Assembly (NCBI RefSeq): GCF_002101965.1
Contig: NZ_LQQA01000033.1
Coordinates: 434,001 to 498,000, forward strand
Direction of reading: 5' to 3'
From: Mycolicibacterium wolinskyi
GTDB taxonomy: Bacteria > Actinomycetota > Actinomycetes > Mycobacteriales > Mycobacteriaceae
DNA length: 64,000 nt
The number at the start of each line of letters is the position of its first letter. The stretch's first letter is position 1. The notes below the pieces were generated by a model. That model did no database searches and had not been told where the DNA came from. It was given only the letters and a program-made list of their open reading frames with translations. This document shows, piece after piece, positions 15,877-24,076 of this stretch. The translations under genes and the position numbers were made by a program.

Positions 15877-17595
15877 GCGCTCCAACTGCCGGGCGGCCAT
15901 CCGGGCCGAGCGGGCCGTCGCGGCCCACTGCGCGTGGCGGCCTGCCGCGCCGATCGGACTCGTATAGCCGATCTCGGTGCGCACGATCCGCACCCCGGGT
16001 GACGCCAGCCAGCGCGCGATGAGCGCGGTTTCCTCCACCAGTGCGCCGCCGAGCGGTCCGGTCGTCGGCAGAACGACTTGGGCACCCGCGCAGATCGCGT
16101 CGACGACCGGCATGGGCGGCACGCCGCGCGGTGCGGTGCCCGCGCCGGCCAGCTGCCCGTGGCGGATCACCGCGAAATGCCAGCCGCCGTTGCCGTCTGC
16201 CCGCGCCGCGACGAACTCCGGCAACGCGGCCAGCGCGGCGAGCCGCTGCCCGCGCCACAACGCCTCGATGGCCACCGCGGCGTGGTCGCGTACCCGCGCA
16301 GCCGTCTCGTACCGGCCTGCCGCGGCCAGATCCTCGATATGGGCCAGCACGGCGGCGAGCACGGCGTCGTCGCTGCCGTCGATGAGGGCCGCGGCCCGCA
16401 GGCAGGCGGCCGCGTAGTCGGCGGCGCGGGCGCCCTGCGGCGCCGGGCACGGCGAGAGCTCGCGTTCGGGGCAGTGGTGGGCCGCCGCCGCGCCGAACCT
16501 GGCCGTGCAGGTCCGCATCCCGGTGAAACGGGCCAGCAGCGCGGCGGTGTCGATCGCGTCGGAGCGGGCCGAGAACGGTCCGAGTGCCGTGCGGTGCTTC
16601 GGGTTTCGCACCGTCGACAGGCGCGGGAAGGCTTCGTCGGTCAGCGCCACCCACCACCACCGCTGCGGCGACTTCGACCGGCGGTTGTACGGCGGTGCGT
16701 GCGCGGCCAGCAGCCGCAGCTCCCGCACGCCTGCCTCCAGATCATGGGCGCACTCGACGTGATCGACCGCGCATGCCAGCGAGGCCATCTCCTTCATCCG
16801 GGCCCGGGGGTCGGCTCCGGTGAAGTACTGCCGCACCCGGCGCCGCAGATCGACCGCGGTGCCGACGTAGAGCACCTCGCGCGACGGCCCGCGGAACAGG
16901 TACACGCCCGGGCGGTTCGGCAATCGGTCGGCCAGCGCCCTGTTGCGCCGCTGGGCCGGTGTGGTGTCGGGCAGATACGACTTCAGGTCGGCATAGGTGT
17001 GCACGCCCTGATTGCCGACCCGCTCGATCAGCCCGTGCAGGACGTCGACGGTGGCGCGGGCGTCGTCGAGCGCCCGGTGGGTCGGGGTCGTGGCGGCGCG
17101 GAACAACTGCGCCAGGGCGGAGAGCCGGACACTGGGCGCCTCGTCGCGCGTGAGGACCCGCCGTGCCAGGCGCACCGTGCACAGCACCGGGGGACGCGGC
17201 CAGTTGAGTTGTGCGCGTTCGGCTGCCGCCCGCAGGAACCCGATGTCGAACCCGGCGTTGTGGGCGACGAGGACCGCGCCCCGCGCGAATTCGAGGAACG
17301 CCGGCAGCACGGATTCGATCTTCGGCGCATCGCGCACCATCGCCGACGTGATGCCGGTGAGTTCGACGATCTGCGGCGGGATGGCCCGGCCGGGGTCGAC
17401 GAGCGTGGCCAGCTCACCCAACACCTCGCCGCCGCGGACCTTGACGGCGCCGATCTCGGTGATCGCGTCGTACGGGCCGCCGGGCTGTGCCGGGGTCGCC
17501 CGCCCGCCCGTGGTCTCGAGGTCGACGACGACGAACGTGGTGTCGGCGAGGGATACGGCATCGAGCTCGAAAGCCAGTTGCCCGCCGTCGCCCAT
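15751..17595 (-). CDS. Fused DEDDh (DnaQ-type) 3'-5' exonuclease and GIY-YIG nuclease (Rv2191-like)
   Basis: About 614 residues with two nuclease domains. The N-terminal DEDDh exonuclease, like the polymerase III epsilon subunit, shows D25-x-E27 (VVVDLETTG), an HNAGFD motif and HRALDDA. A UvrC/Cho-like GIY-YIG domain follows at about 220-305 (GVYLF, VLYVGTA, RRRVRQYF). The remaining ~300 residues lack an obvious UvrC UVR or helix-hairpin-helix region. This resembles Cho-type repair endonucleases fused to a proofreading exonuclease. The start at ATG 17595 is uncertain because the frame stays open to 17721 and no strong ribosome-binding site is seen. Its stop (TAG at 15753-15751) lies 126 nt inside trpD. 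Confidence 0.85.
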   Translation of the reverse strand: MGDGGQLAFELDAVSLADTTFVVVDLETTGGRATPAQPGGPYDAITEIGAVKVRGGEVLGELATLVDPGRAIPPQIVELTGITSAMVRDAPKIESVLPAFLEFARGAVLVAHNAGFDIGFLRAAAERAQLNWPRPPVLCTVRLARRVLTRDEAPSVRLSALAQLFRAATTPTHRALDDARATVDVLHGLIERVGNQGVHTYADLKSYLPDTTPAQRRNRALADRLPNRPGVYLFRGPSREVLYVGTAVDLRRRVRQYFTGADPRARMKEMASLACAVDHVECAHDLEAGVRELRLLAAHAPPYNRRSKSPQRWWWVALTDEAFPRLSTVRNPKHRTALGPFSARSDAIDTAALLARFTGMRTCTARFGAAAAHHCPERELSPCPAPQGARAADYAAACLRAAALIDGSDDAVLAAVLAHIEDLAAAGRYETAARVRDHAAVAIEALWRGQRLAALAALPEFVAARADGNGGWHFAVIRHGQLAGAGTAPRGVPPMPVVDAICAGAQVVLPTTGPLGGALVEETALIARWLASPGVRIVRTEIGYTSPIGAAGRHAQWAATARSARMAARQLERSELLAEPHPAREQLFGRTGVDGLGGARQAGFPRRDPLGVAG

Positions 17596-17695
17596 GCCGA
17601 TGACGGTAGGGACAGCCACCGACAGCGCTCGGGCGACACGCTTGTCGGTAGCCGGCGATACCGTGCGCGCAACACCGATCGAGAGGACGGTCAAG

Positions 17696-17947
17696 ATGAG
17701 CGGAATGCGGCAGGGCGGCAAGCCCGGCGGCGGTCACGGCGACTCCGGCAGCGTGATCATCGACTGCGACGACTGCGCGGTGCGCGGGCCGGGGTGTCAG
17801 GACTGTGTCGTGAGTGTGTTGCTCGGCGTGCCCGAAACGTTGCTGGACGACGAACGCAAGGCGCTAGAAGTGCTCGCTGACGTGGGGTTGGCGCCGCGGC
17901 TGCGGCTCGTTCCGATTCACCGGAACGGTGCGTCCGGGGTCGCCTGA
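17696..17947 (+). CDS. Small cysteine-rich conserved protein
   Basis: An 83-residue protein starting at ATG 17696 behind GAGAGGA. Its core is IIDCDDCAVRGPGCQDCVV, which holds four cysteines as two CxxC-like pairs (C-x2-C and C-x2-C separated by six residues), suggesting a zinc or Fe-S knuckle. A helical segment LLDDERKALEVLADVGL and a short basic tail follow. It is divergent from the DEDDh/GIY-YIG nuclease and upstream of ripC by about 150 nt. I recognise it only as a type of small actinobacterial protein and give no function; a nucleic-acid or partner-binding role is possible. Confidence 0.72.
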   Translation: MSGMRQGGKPGGGHGDSGSVIIDCDDCAVRGPGCQDCVVSVLLGVPETLLDDERKALEVLADVGLAPRLRLVPIHRNGASGVA

Positions 17948-18010
17948 CGACACGCATCCGTTGTCGCACAGGAAAATATGCCCGTGGGGCTGTTAAATTT
18001 GCATCTCCTG

Positions 18011-18040
18011 TTGGACAACCCCGATGCCGTTTCGTAACCT
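18011..18040 (+). promoter_or_regulatory. Candidate SigA-type promoter for ripC
   Basis: TTGGAC (18011-18016) and TAACCT (18035-18040) are separated by 18 nt. This matches a mycobacterial -35/-10 pair and lies 60 nt before the ripC start. The surrounding DNA is more A+T-rich than its neighbours. Confidence 0.45.
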
Positions 18041-18099
18041 ATCTGAGACCTAAGAGCAGTTCGAGGCGGCTCGCTAACGTCAGTTGTGAGGACGAAAAC

Positions 18100-19248
18100 T
18101 TGAGGCACGACCGCGCGCACCGGCCCACAAGTCGTGTCAAGCGACCCCTAGCAGGTGCGATAGCGGTCTTGACTTTACTGTCGGGATTTCTCGCCGGCAG
18201 TGTGCAGGCCGATCCTGCCGAGGACGCTTTGGCAAAGCTCAACGAGCTCTCGCGACAGGCCGAGCAGACCACCGAGGCCATGCATTCGGCGCAGCTGGAT
18301 CTCAACGAGAAGCTGGCAGCTCAGCAGGCGGCGGAGAAGAAGCATGCCGATGACCTGGCCGCGGCCGATCAGGCGAAGGCGCAGCTGGCAACATTCCAGG
18401 CATCGGTGAATAAGGTTGCTGCCGCGCAGTACATGGGTGGCCGTACCTCTGGCGTCGACGCGATCCTGACCGCCGACTCGCCGCAACAGCTGATCGAGCA
18501 GCTCGCCGTGCAGCGCGTGATGGCGACCCAGATGTCGGCGCAGATGCAGAACTTCCGTTCGATCGGCGAGAAGGCCGCCGCGGCCGAGCAGGCCTCGGCG
18601 AAATCAGCCGCCGACGCCAAGACCGCGGCCGAGCAAGCCGCCGCAGTGCGCGCCGATCTGCAATCCAAGCAAAGTCAGCTGCAGGTTCAGATCGCGGTCG
18701 TCAAGTCGCAGTACCAGGCCCTCACGCCGGTTCAGCGCGAGGCGCTCGCGGCTGTCCCACCGGCCCCGGCCGCCCCACCGGCACCGGCCCCCGGTGCGTT
18801 GCCACCGGCCAACGATCCCGGCGTGCTCGCCGCCCCGCCGAACGGAATTCCGCCCGGCGACATCGCCCCGCCTGAGGCCGCGATTCCCGGCGGTGCGCCC
18901 AGCGGCCATTCCTCCACCGTCATCCAGGCCGCGTTGAGCCGGATCGGTTCACCGTACTCGTGGGGCGGCTCGGGCCCGAGCGCGTTCGACTGCTCCGGTC
19001 TGGTGATGTGGTCGTTCCAGCAGGCCGGCATCTCGCTGCCGCACTCCAGCCAGGCGCTGGCCCGCGGCGGTCAGCCCGTCTCGCAGGACCAGATGCAGCC
19101 CGGCGATCTCGTGACCTATTACTCGGACGCCTCGCACGTCGGCATCTACATCGGCGACGGAATGATGGTGCACGCGTCGACCTACGGCACCCCGGTACGG
19201 GTCGCCCCGGTCAACAATGCGCCGATCTACAACGTCCGCCGGTACTGA
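18100..19248 (+). CDS. ripC: Secreted NlpC/P60 peptidoglycan endopeptidase RipC
   Basis: A 382-residue secreted hydrolase matching RipC (Rv2190c). It has a signal sequence (about 15-37, AGAIAVLTLLSGFLAGSVQA), a long coiled coil (about 40-230, Ala/Gln-rich), a Pro/Ala hinge (about 225-275) and a C-terminal NlpC/P60 domain. The catalytic triad is Cys298 (FDCSGLVMW), His346 (SHVGIY) and His358 (VHAST). It should cut the D-Glu/DAP peptide bond in septal peptidoglycan; RipC is reported to be controlled by FtsX. The start is TTG 18100 after GAGGAC, since no in-frame ATG or GTG precedes it. Its end overlaps the next gene by 32 nt. Confidence 0.93.
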   Translation: MRHDRAHRPTSRVKRPLAGAIAVLTLLSGFLAGSVQADPAEDALAKLNELSRQAEQTTEAMHSAQLDLNEKLAAQQAAEKKHADDLAAADQAKAQLATFQASVNKVAAAQYMGGRTSGVDAILTADSPQQLIEQLAVQRVMATQMSAQMQNFRSIGEKAAAAEQASAKSAADAKTAAEQAAAVRADLQSKQSQLQVQIAVVKSQYQALTPVQREALAAVPPAPAAPPAPAPGALPPANDPGVLAAPPNGIPPGDIAPPEAAIPGGAPSGHSSTVIQAALSRIGSPYSWGGSGPSAFDCSGLVMWSFQQAGISLPHSSQALARGGQPVSQDQMQPGDLVTYYSDASHVGIYIGDGMMVHASTYGTPVRVAPVNNAPIYNVRRY

Positions 19249-20068
19249 CGTCAGGTCTCGGCGCCCGGCTCTCGCGGTAGTGCTGCTGGCCGAAACCGGC
19301 ATCGCCGCAGCGCTCCTGGTGTCGCTCGCGTCGCCCGAGCCCGCGCCGGCGCCCACACCGCCCGGCGTACCGGCAGTTTCGACAACCCCGACCGCCGCTC
19401 CCGGGATGTGGCTGCCCGACGGTCGCACCGCCGCCCTTCTGGCGCTGGGGGGCAGGCACGCCGGTGTCGTGCTGGATCGTATCCGTGGTGAGTTGCCCGG
19501 TGCCGTGGAGGCCGTGACGGCGTTCTGGGGCCCGGACTGGCGCAGGGACATCGTCATCGCGGTCGCGGCGTCGGATGAGCAGTTCCGGGTCTTGGCCGGA
19601 GGCGTCGGCGACATCGCGGCGACCACGACGGCCGAGCGCATCATGTTCGCGCCAGGGGCGGCCGCCATGAGTCAAGGGGCGTTGCGAATCGTGCTGCGCC
19701 ATGAGCTGTTTCATTACGCAGCGCGATCGCAGACCGCCGCCGACGCGCCCCGCTGGCTCACCGAGGGCGTCGCCGACTACGTCGGCCGCCCGGCGATCGA
19801 CCGCCGCCCGCAGAATGCCGGCGCCCTCGGGCAGCTGCCCACCGATGCCGACCTCGATTCGCCAGGCGCCGCGCGGTCGCTGGCCTACGACCGCGCCTGG
19901 TGGTTCAGCCGCTATGTCGCCGAGACCTACGGGGTACCGACGCTGCGCGCGCTGTATGTGCGCGCGTGCGGGATCGGCCACCCGGATGTGGCGACCGCGG
20001 TGCGCGACACCCTGGGCGCCGATATCGACGAGGTGGTCGCCGGTTGGCGTCGGTGGCTGAGCGGCTAG
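19217..20068 (+). CDS. Membrane-anchored HExxH metalloprotease-like protein (Rv2189c-like)
   Basis: A 283-residue protein with an N-terminal hydrophobic anchor (about 18-40, ALAVVLLAETGIAAALLVSL), a Pro-rich linker and a gluzincin-type zinc site. His162, Glu163 and His166 are in HELFHYAA, and Glu183 in WLTEGVADYV is the likely third ligand. This spacing (HExxH plus ~17 residues to a WxxEGxA motif) is typical of peptidase MA-like families. The ATG at 19217 overlaps ripC by 32 nt; a start some 20 codons later is possible. It lies between ripC and pimB', so an envelope role is likely, but the substrate is unknown. Confidence 0.78.
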   Translation: MRRSTTSAGTDVRSRRPALAVVLLAETGIAAALLVSLASPEPAPAPTPPGVPAVSTTPTAAPGMWLPDGRTAALLALGGRHAGVVLDRIRGELPGAVEAVTAFWGPDWRRDIVIAVAASDEQFRVLAGGVGDIAATTTAERIMFAPGAAAMSQGALRIVLRHELFHYAARSQTAADAPRWLTEGVADYVGRPAIDRRPQNAGALGQLPTDADLDSPGAARSLAYDRAWWFSRYVAETYGVPTLRALYVRACGIGHPDVATAVRDTLGADIDEVVAGWRRWLSG

Positions 20069-20099
20069 CCTGATCGCCGATGGTTACAAGGATGGCGCG

Positions 20100-21242
20100 A
20101 TGACGCGGGTTCTGTTGGTCACCAACGATTTTCCACCGCGTAGCGGCGGCATTCAGTCGTACCTGGAGGCCTTCGTCGGGGAGCTGACGCGAAACGGTTC
20201 GCACCAGCTCACGGTGTACGCCCCGAAGTGGAAGGGGTGCGCCGACTACGACGCGGAAGCCGAGCGGGCCGGCTACCGGATCGTGCGCCATCCCACGACC
20301 CTCATGGTGCCCGAGCCGTCCGTGGCGATCCGCATGACCCGGTTGATCCGTGAGCACGACATCGAAACCGTCTGGTTCGGGGCAGCCGCGCCCCTGGCTC
20401 TGCTCGGCCCGTTGGCGCGTCGGGCCGGCGCGGGCCGCGTCGTGGCCAGCACGCACGGGCACGAGGTGGGCTGGTCGATGCTGCCGGTGGCGCGCAACGC
20501 GCTGCGCCGCATCGGCGAGGATGCCGACGTCGTCACGTTCGTCAGCCGCTACACGCGCGGCCGGTTCGCCTCGGCGTTCGGCCCGAACGCGGCGCTCGAA
20601 CATCTCGCCCCCGGCGTCGACACCGACCGGTTCCAGCCCGATCCCGTGGCCCGCGCGCGACTGCGGGAGCGTTACGGGCTCGGCGATCGTCCCGTGGTGG
20701 TGTGCCTGTCGCGGCTCGTGCCGCGCAAGGGCCAGGACATGCTGATCCGCGCGTTGCCCGCGATCCGGCGGCGAATTCGCGACACCGCGTTGGTCATCGT
20801 CGGCGGCGGGCCGTACCTGGAGACATTGCAGCGGTTGGCCGAAGAGCGCGACGTGGCCGACCACGTGATCTTCACCGGGGGAGTACCGGCGGCGGAGCTC
20901 CCCGCCCACCACGCGATGGCCGACGTGTTCGCGATGCCGTGCCGGACCCGCGGCGCGGGACTGGATGTCGAAGGTCTGGGCATCGTGTACCTGGAAGCCT
21001 CGGCCTGCGGGGTGCCGGTGGTCGCGGGCACCTCGGGCGGGGCGCCGGAGACCGTGCTCGACGGGCAGACGGGCACGGTCGTCGACGGCACCGATGTCGG
21101 TGCGATCGCGACCGCGGTCGGTGATCTGCTCGCCGATCCGGGCCGCGCGGCCGCGATGGGCGTCGCCGGCCGGCACTGGACCGTCGACAACTGGCAGTGG
21201 CGGGCCAAAGGTGCCCGCCTCGCCGAACTGTTGAGCGGCTAG
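20100..21242 (+). CDS. pimB: GDP-mannose-dependent phosphatidylinositol monomannoside alpha-1,6-mannosyltransferase
   Basis: A 380-residue GT4 (GT-B fold) mannosyltransferase equal to PimB' (Rv2188c), which adds the second mannose to Ac-PIM1 at the start of PIM, lipomannan and LAM synthesis on the cytoplasmic face. Key motifs are NDFPPRSGGIQSYLEAF at the N-terminus, STHGHEVGW, SRLVPRKGQDML (start of the donor domain) and EGLGIVYLEASACGVPVVAG with the EX7E donor-binding pattern. The start is ATG 20100 after AAGGATGG. It follows the metalloprotease by 31 nt. The stop directly abuts that of fadD15 at CTAGCTAG. Confidence 0.94.
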   Translation: MTRVLLVTNDFPPRSGGIQSYLEAFVGELTRNGSHQLTVYAPKWKGCADYDAEAERAGYRIVRHPTTLMVPEPSVAIRMTRLIREHDIETVWFGAAAPLALLGPLARRAGAGRVVASTHGHEVGWSMLPVARNALRRIGEDADVVTFVSRYTRGRFASAFGPNAALEHLAPGVDTDRFQPDPVARARLRERYGLGDRPVVVCLSRLVPRKGQDMLIRALPAIRRRIRDTALVIVGGGPYLETLQRLAEERDVADHVIFTGGVPAAELPAHHAMADVFAMPCRTRGAGLDVEGLGIVYLEASACGVPVVAGTSGGAPETVLDGQTGTVVDGTDVGAIATAVGDLLADPGRAAAMGVAGRHWTVDNWQWRAKGARLAELLSG

Positions 21243-23051
21243 CTAGCCGTACAGCGCGGCGATGTCGGTGGCGAACTTCTCGGCCACGACCTTGCGCTTG
21301 ACCTTGAGTGTCGGCGTCAACTCGCCGGTGTCCTCGGTGAAGTCGACCGGCAGGATCCGGAACTTGCGGATGGCCTCGGCATGCGACACCGCCTGGTTGG
21401 CCTCTTTGACCGCCAGGTCGATCTCGGCGGTCAGGTCGGGATCCTCGGCGAGCTCGGCGACCGTCGCGCTCGCGCTCTTGCCGTTGCGCTCCTTCCAGCC
21501 CGGGAAGGCTTCCGGATCGATCGTGATGAGGGCGGCGATGAACGGCTGCTTGTCGCCGACGGCCATGGCCTGGCTGATCAACGGATGCGCGCGCAGCCGG
21601 TCCTCGAGCTGCGCGGGGGCGACGTTCTTGCCGCCCGCGGTCACGATGATCTCCTTCTTACGGCCGACGATGGTGAGGAAGCCGTCGTCGTCGATCGCGC
21701 CGAGGTCGCCGGTGTGGAACCAGCCGTCGGAGATCACCGCGTCGGTCTCGGCCTGGTTCTTCCAGTAGCCGTTGAACACCACGCCGCCCTTGACCAGCAG
21801 CTCACCGTCGTCGGCGATGCGCATGCTGTTGCCGGGAACGAGCTTGCCGACCGAACCGACCTTGAGCTCGCCGACACGGTTGACGGTGATCGCGGCGCTG
21901 GTCTCGGTCAAGCCGTAGCCCTCGTAGATGGACAGGCCGACACCGCGGTAGAAGTGGCCGAGCCGTTCGCCCAGCGGTGCGCCACCCGAGATGGCGGCAT
22001 GGCACTCGCCGCCGAGCGCGGCCCGCAGCTTGCCGTACACCAGCCGGTCGAACACTGCGTGCTTGAGCTTGAGCACCAGGCCCGGGCCTCCGGTGTCCTG
22101 AGCTTTACTCCACTCGATCGCGGTTTCGGCCGCGATCTCGAAGACCTTGCCCTTGCCGTCGTTGCGGGCGTTCTGTTCGGCGGTGTTGTACACCTTCTCG
22201 AACACGCGCGGGACAGAGACGACGAGCGTCGGCTTGAACACCGCGAACATCGGCACCAGATTCTTGATGTCGCTGGTGAAGCCGAGCGTGACCTTGTTGG
22301 CGAAGGCCGCGATGGTGATGGCCCTGGCCAGGACGTGGGCCAGCGGCAGGAACACCAGCATGCGTTCGCCCTTGGCCAGTTGGGTCGGGAAGCACTCCTT
22401 GGCGCCGCGGATCTCGTAGAGCAGGTTCGAATGGGTCAGCTGGCAACCCTTGGGCTGGCCCGTGGTGCCCGAGGTGTAGATGAGGGTGGCCGGATCCGCC
22501 GACCGGATGCCGGCCAGCCGCTTGTCGAGTTCGGCGGGGTCGACGGACTTGCCTGCCTCGGCCAGGGCTTGCAGCGCGGGGGTGGTCGAGCCGTCGATCG
22601 TGAGGACCGTGCGCAGACCGGGCAGGTCGCCTTTGAGCTGCTCGACCTTGGCGGCGTGCGCGTCGGTCTCGGCGAACACGACCGCCGCACCCGAGTTCTC
22701 CAGGACGAACCGCACCTGCTCGGCCGACGAGGTCTCGTAGATCGGCACGGTCACCGCGCCCACCGACAGGATCGCGAAATCGATGATGGGCCATTCGTAA
22801 CGGGTGGCCGACAGGATCGCGACCCGGTCACCGGGCTGCACGCCGTCGGCGATCAGACCCAGTGCCACCGAACGGATCTGACCGGCGGCCTCGGCGCACG
22901 TCACATCGGTCCAGGCGCCATCGACCAGTCGGCGGAAGATCACATGGTCCGGGTCGTCGGCCTCGTGGGTGAATACGGAACCGACGACGTTGTCGTACTC
23001 GCCGACGGTGAAGGATGGCGGCACGCTGTATTCGGCACTGTACTCACGCAC
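21243..23051 (-). CDS. fadD15: Long-chain fatty-acid--CoA ligase (FadD15-like)
   Basis: A 602-residue AMP-forming acyl-CoA synthetase. The AMP-binding P-loop-like motif YTSGTTGQPKG, the GYGLTETS motif and the hinge region GRKKEIIVTAGGKNVAP are all present, with the C-terminal lysine segment LTPTLKVKRKVV. Bacterial FadD15-type enzymes are close to FAA1/AMP-dependent synthetases for long-chain acids. GTG 23051 follows GGAGGG. The gene is convergent with pimB' with no gap between stop codons and divergent from the SRPBCC gene at 23145. Confidence 0.93.
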   Translation of the reverse strand: MREYSAEYSVPPSFTVGEYDNVVGSVFTHEADDPDHVIFRRLVDGAWTDVTCAEAAGQIRSVALGLIADGVQPGDRVAILSATRYEWPIIDFAILSVGAVTVPIYETSSAEQVRFVLENSGAAVVFAETDAHAAKVEQLKGDLPGLRTVLTIDGSTTPALQALAEAGKSVDPAELDKRLAGIRSADPATLIYTSGTTGQPKGCQLTHSNLLYEIRGAKECFPTQLAKGERMLVFLPLAHVLARAITIAAFANKVTLGFTSDIKNLVPMFAVFKPTLVVSVPRVFEKVYNTAEQNARNDGKGKVFEIAAETAIEWSKAQDTGGPGLVLKLKHAVFDRLVYGKLRAALGGECHAAISGGAPLGERLGHFYRGVGLSIYEGYGLTETSAAITVNRVGELKVGSVGKLVPGNSMRIADDGELLVKGGVVFNGYWKNQAETDAVISDGWFHTGDLGAIDDDGFLTIVGRKKEIIVTAGGKNVAPAQLEDRLRAHPLISQAMAVGDKQPFIAALITIDPEAFPGWKERNGKSASATVAELAEDPDLTAEIDLAVKEANQAVSHAEAIRKFRILPVDFTEDTGELTPTLKVKRKVVAEKFATDIAALYG

Positions 23052-23069
23052 GATCTTGCCCTCCAGGCT

Positions 23070-23075
23070 TGTATA
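23070..23075 (-). promoter_or_regulatory. Candidate -10 element for fadD15
   Basis: On the minus strand TATACA lies 18 nt upstream of the fadD15 GTG, so the leader would be about 11 nt and just long enough to hold the GGAGGG ribosome-binding site at 23064-23059. No clear -35 is seen. Confidence 0.35.
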
Positions 23076-23144
23076 GCGACTGTGCCGGTCAGCCTAGTCG
23101 GCCGGGCTGTGCCGGTGACGGCGCATGTGTGAAGCTATTCCGCG

Positions 23145-23534
23145 ATGAACAGCATTCAGATCGCCGACGAAACGTTCGTCGCCGCTGATCCGGTGGCGGT
23201 GGGCGAGGCCGTGGCGGATCCAGCGAGTTGGCGCCGGTGGTGGCCGGATCTCGGGCTGGCCGTCGTCGAGGACCGGGCTGAGAAAGGCCAACGCTGGACG
23301 GTCACCGGTGCGCTCACCGGGACGATGGAGATCTGGCTCGAGGAGATGCTCGACGGCGTGATCCTGCATTACTTCCTGCATGCCGAGCCGTCCGGTGCGA
23401 CGGCCTGGCAACTCGCGCGCATGGACCTGGCCAAGATGAACCATCGCCGCCGGGTCGCCGGGAAGGCGATGGCGTTCGAGATCAAGCAGCGGCTGGAGGC
23501 GTCGCGCCCGATCGGAGTTTCCCGGCTGGCCTGA
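23145..23534 (+). CDS. SRPBCC (START-like) fold protein (Rv2186c-like)
   Basis: A 129-residue protein beginning MNSIQIADETFVAADPVAVGEAVADPASW, split here as a beta strand, a helix and a WRRWWPDL turn, as in the helix-grip SRPBCC/polyketide-cyclase superfamily. Such folds bind hydrophobic ligands. The C-terminal helix (RRRVAGKAMAFEIKQRLE) closes the fold. No catalytic residue is apparent. It starts a plus-strand run that leads through a second SRPBCC protein, an ArsA-like ATPase, a CxxC protein and a PlsC acyltransferase. The ligand is unknown; a lipid is an inference from the neighbours. Confidence 0.75.
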   Translation: MNSIQIADETFVAADPVAVGEAVADPASWRRWWPDLGLAVVEDRAEKGQRWTVTGALTGTMEIWLEEMLDGVILHYFLHAEPSGATAWQLARMDLAKMNHRRRVAGKAMAFEIKQRLEASRPIGVSRLA

Positions 23535-23581
23535 CGACGGGTTCCTGGGGGTCCGGGGCGGCGCGGGAGAGTAGATTTCTT

Positions 23582-23615
23582 CGCGGAGGCCCTAGGTAGG
23601 TCGTGTACCTCCGCG
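23582..23615 (+). promoter_or_regulatory. Stem-loop ahead of the second SRPBCC gene
   Basis: CGCGGAGG (23582-23589) pairs perfectly with CCTCCGCG (23608-23615). A competing shorter pairing, AGGTA (23594-23598) with TACCT (23606-23610), uses part of the same right arm. The element ends about 24 nt before the GTG start. It could be a weak terminator/attenuator or a leader structure. Confidence 0.4.
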
Positions 23616-23638
23616 CAACGGGGGAGAAGGGCGTGCAG

Positions 23639-24076
23639 GTGGCGGACAAGACGGCGCAGACCATCTACATCGATGCCGATCCGTCGACGGTGATGGACGT
23701 CATCGCCGACATCGGTTCCTATCCGGATTGGGTCGCCGAATACAAGGAGACCGAGGTTCTCGAGACCGACGACGAGGGCTACCCGAAAACGGCCCGGCTC
23801 GTGCTCGACGCGGCGGTGCTCAAGGACACCATGGTCCTGGCCTACGACTGGCCGGCCGACCGCACGTCGGTGACGTGGTCGCTGGTGTCGAGCTCGCTAC
23901 TGCGGTCCTTGCAGGGGGCATACCGGTTGAAGCCCAAGGGATCCGGTACGGACGTCACCTACGAACTGTCGGTGGATCTGATCATCCCGATGATCGGCCT
24001 GCTCAAGCGGAAGGCCGAACGGCGGCTCACCGACACCGCACTGAAAGACCTCAAGAAACGAGTAGAGGCTGAGTGA
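23639..24076 (+). CDS. SRPBCC / polyketide cyclase-like protein (Rv2185c-like)
   Basis: A 145-residue START-like protein: VADKTAQTIYIDADPSTV, then DIGSYPDWV and a terminal helix (RKAERRLTDTALKDLKKRVE). This is the coenzyme Q-binding Coq10/START layout, a lipid-binding pocket without obvious catalytic residues. GTG 23639 is taken as the start, with GGGGAGAAGG about 9 nt upstream; GTG 23633 is an alternative, and the frame is open to 23603. It is the second SRPBCC protein in the run and probably paralogous to, but diverged from, the one at 23145. The next frame overlaps its end. Confidence 0.78.
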   Translation: MADKTAQTIYIDADPSTVMDVIADIGSYPDWVAEYKETEVLETDDEGYPKTARLVLDAAVLKDTMVLAYDWPADRTSVTWSLVSSSLLRSLQGAYRLKPKGSGTDVTYELSVDLIIPMIGLLKRKAERRLTDTALKDLKKRVEAE

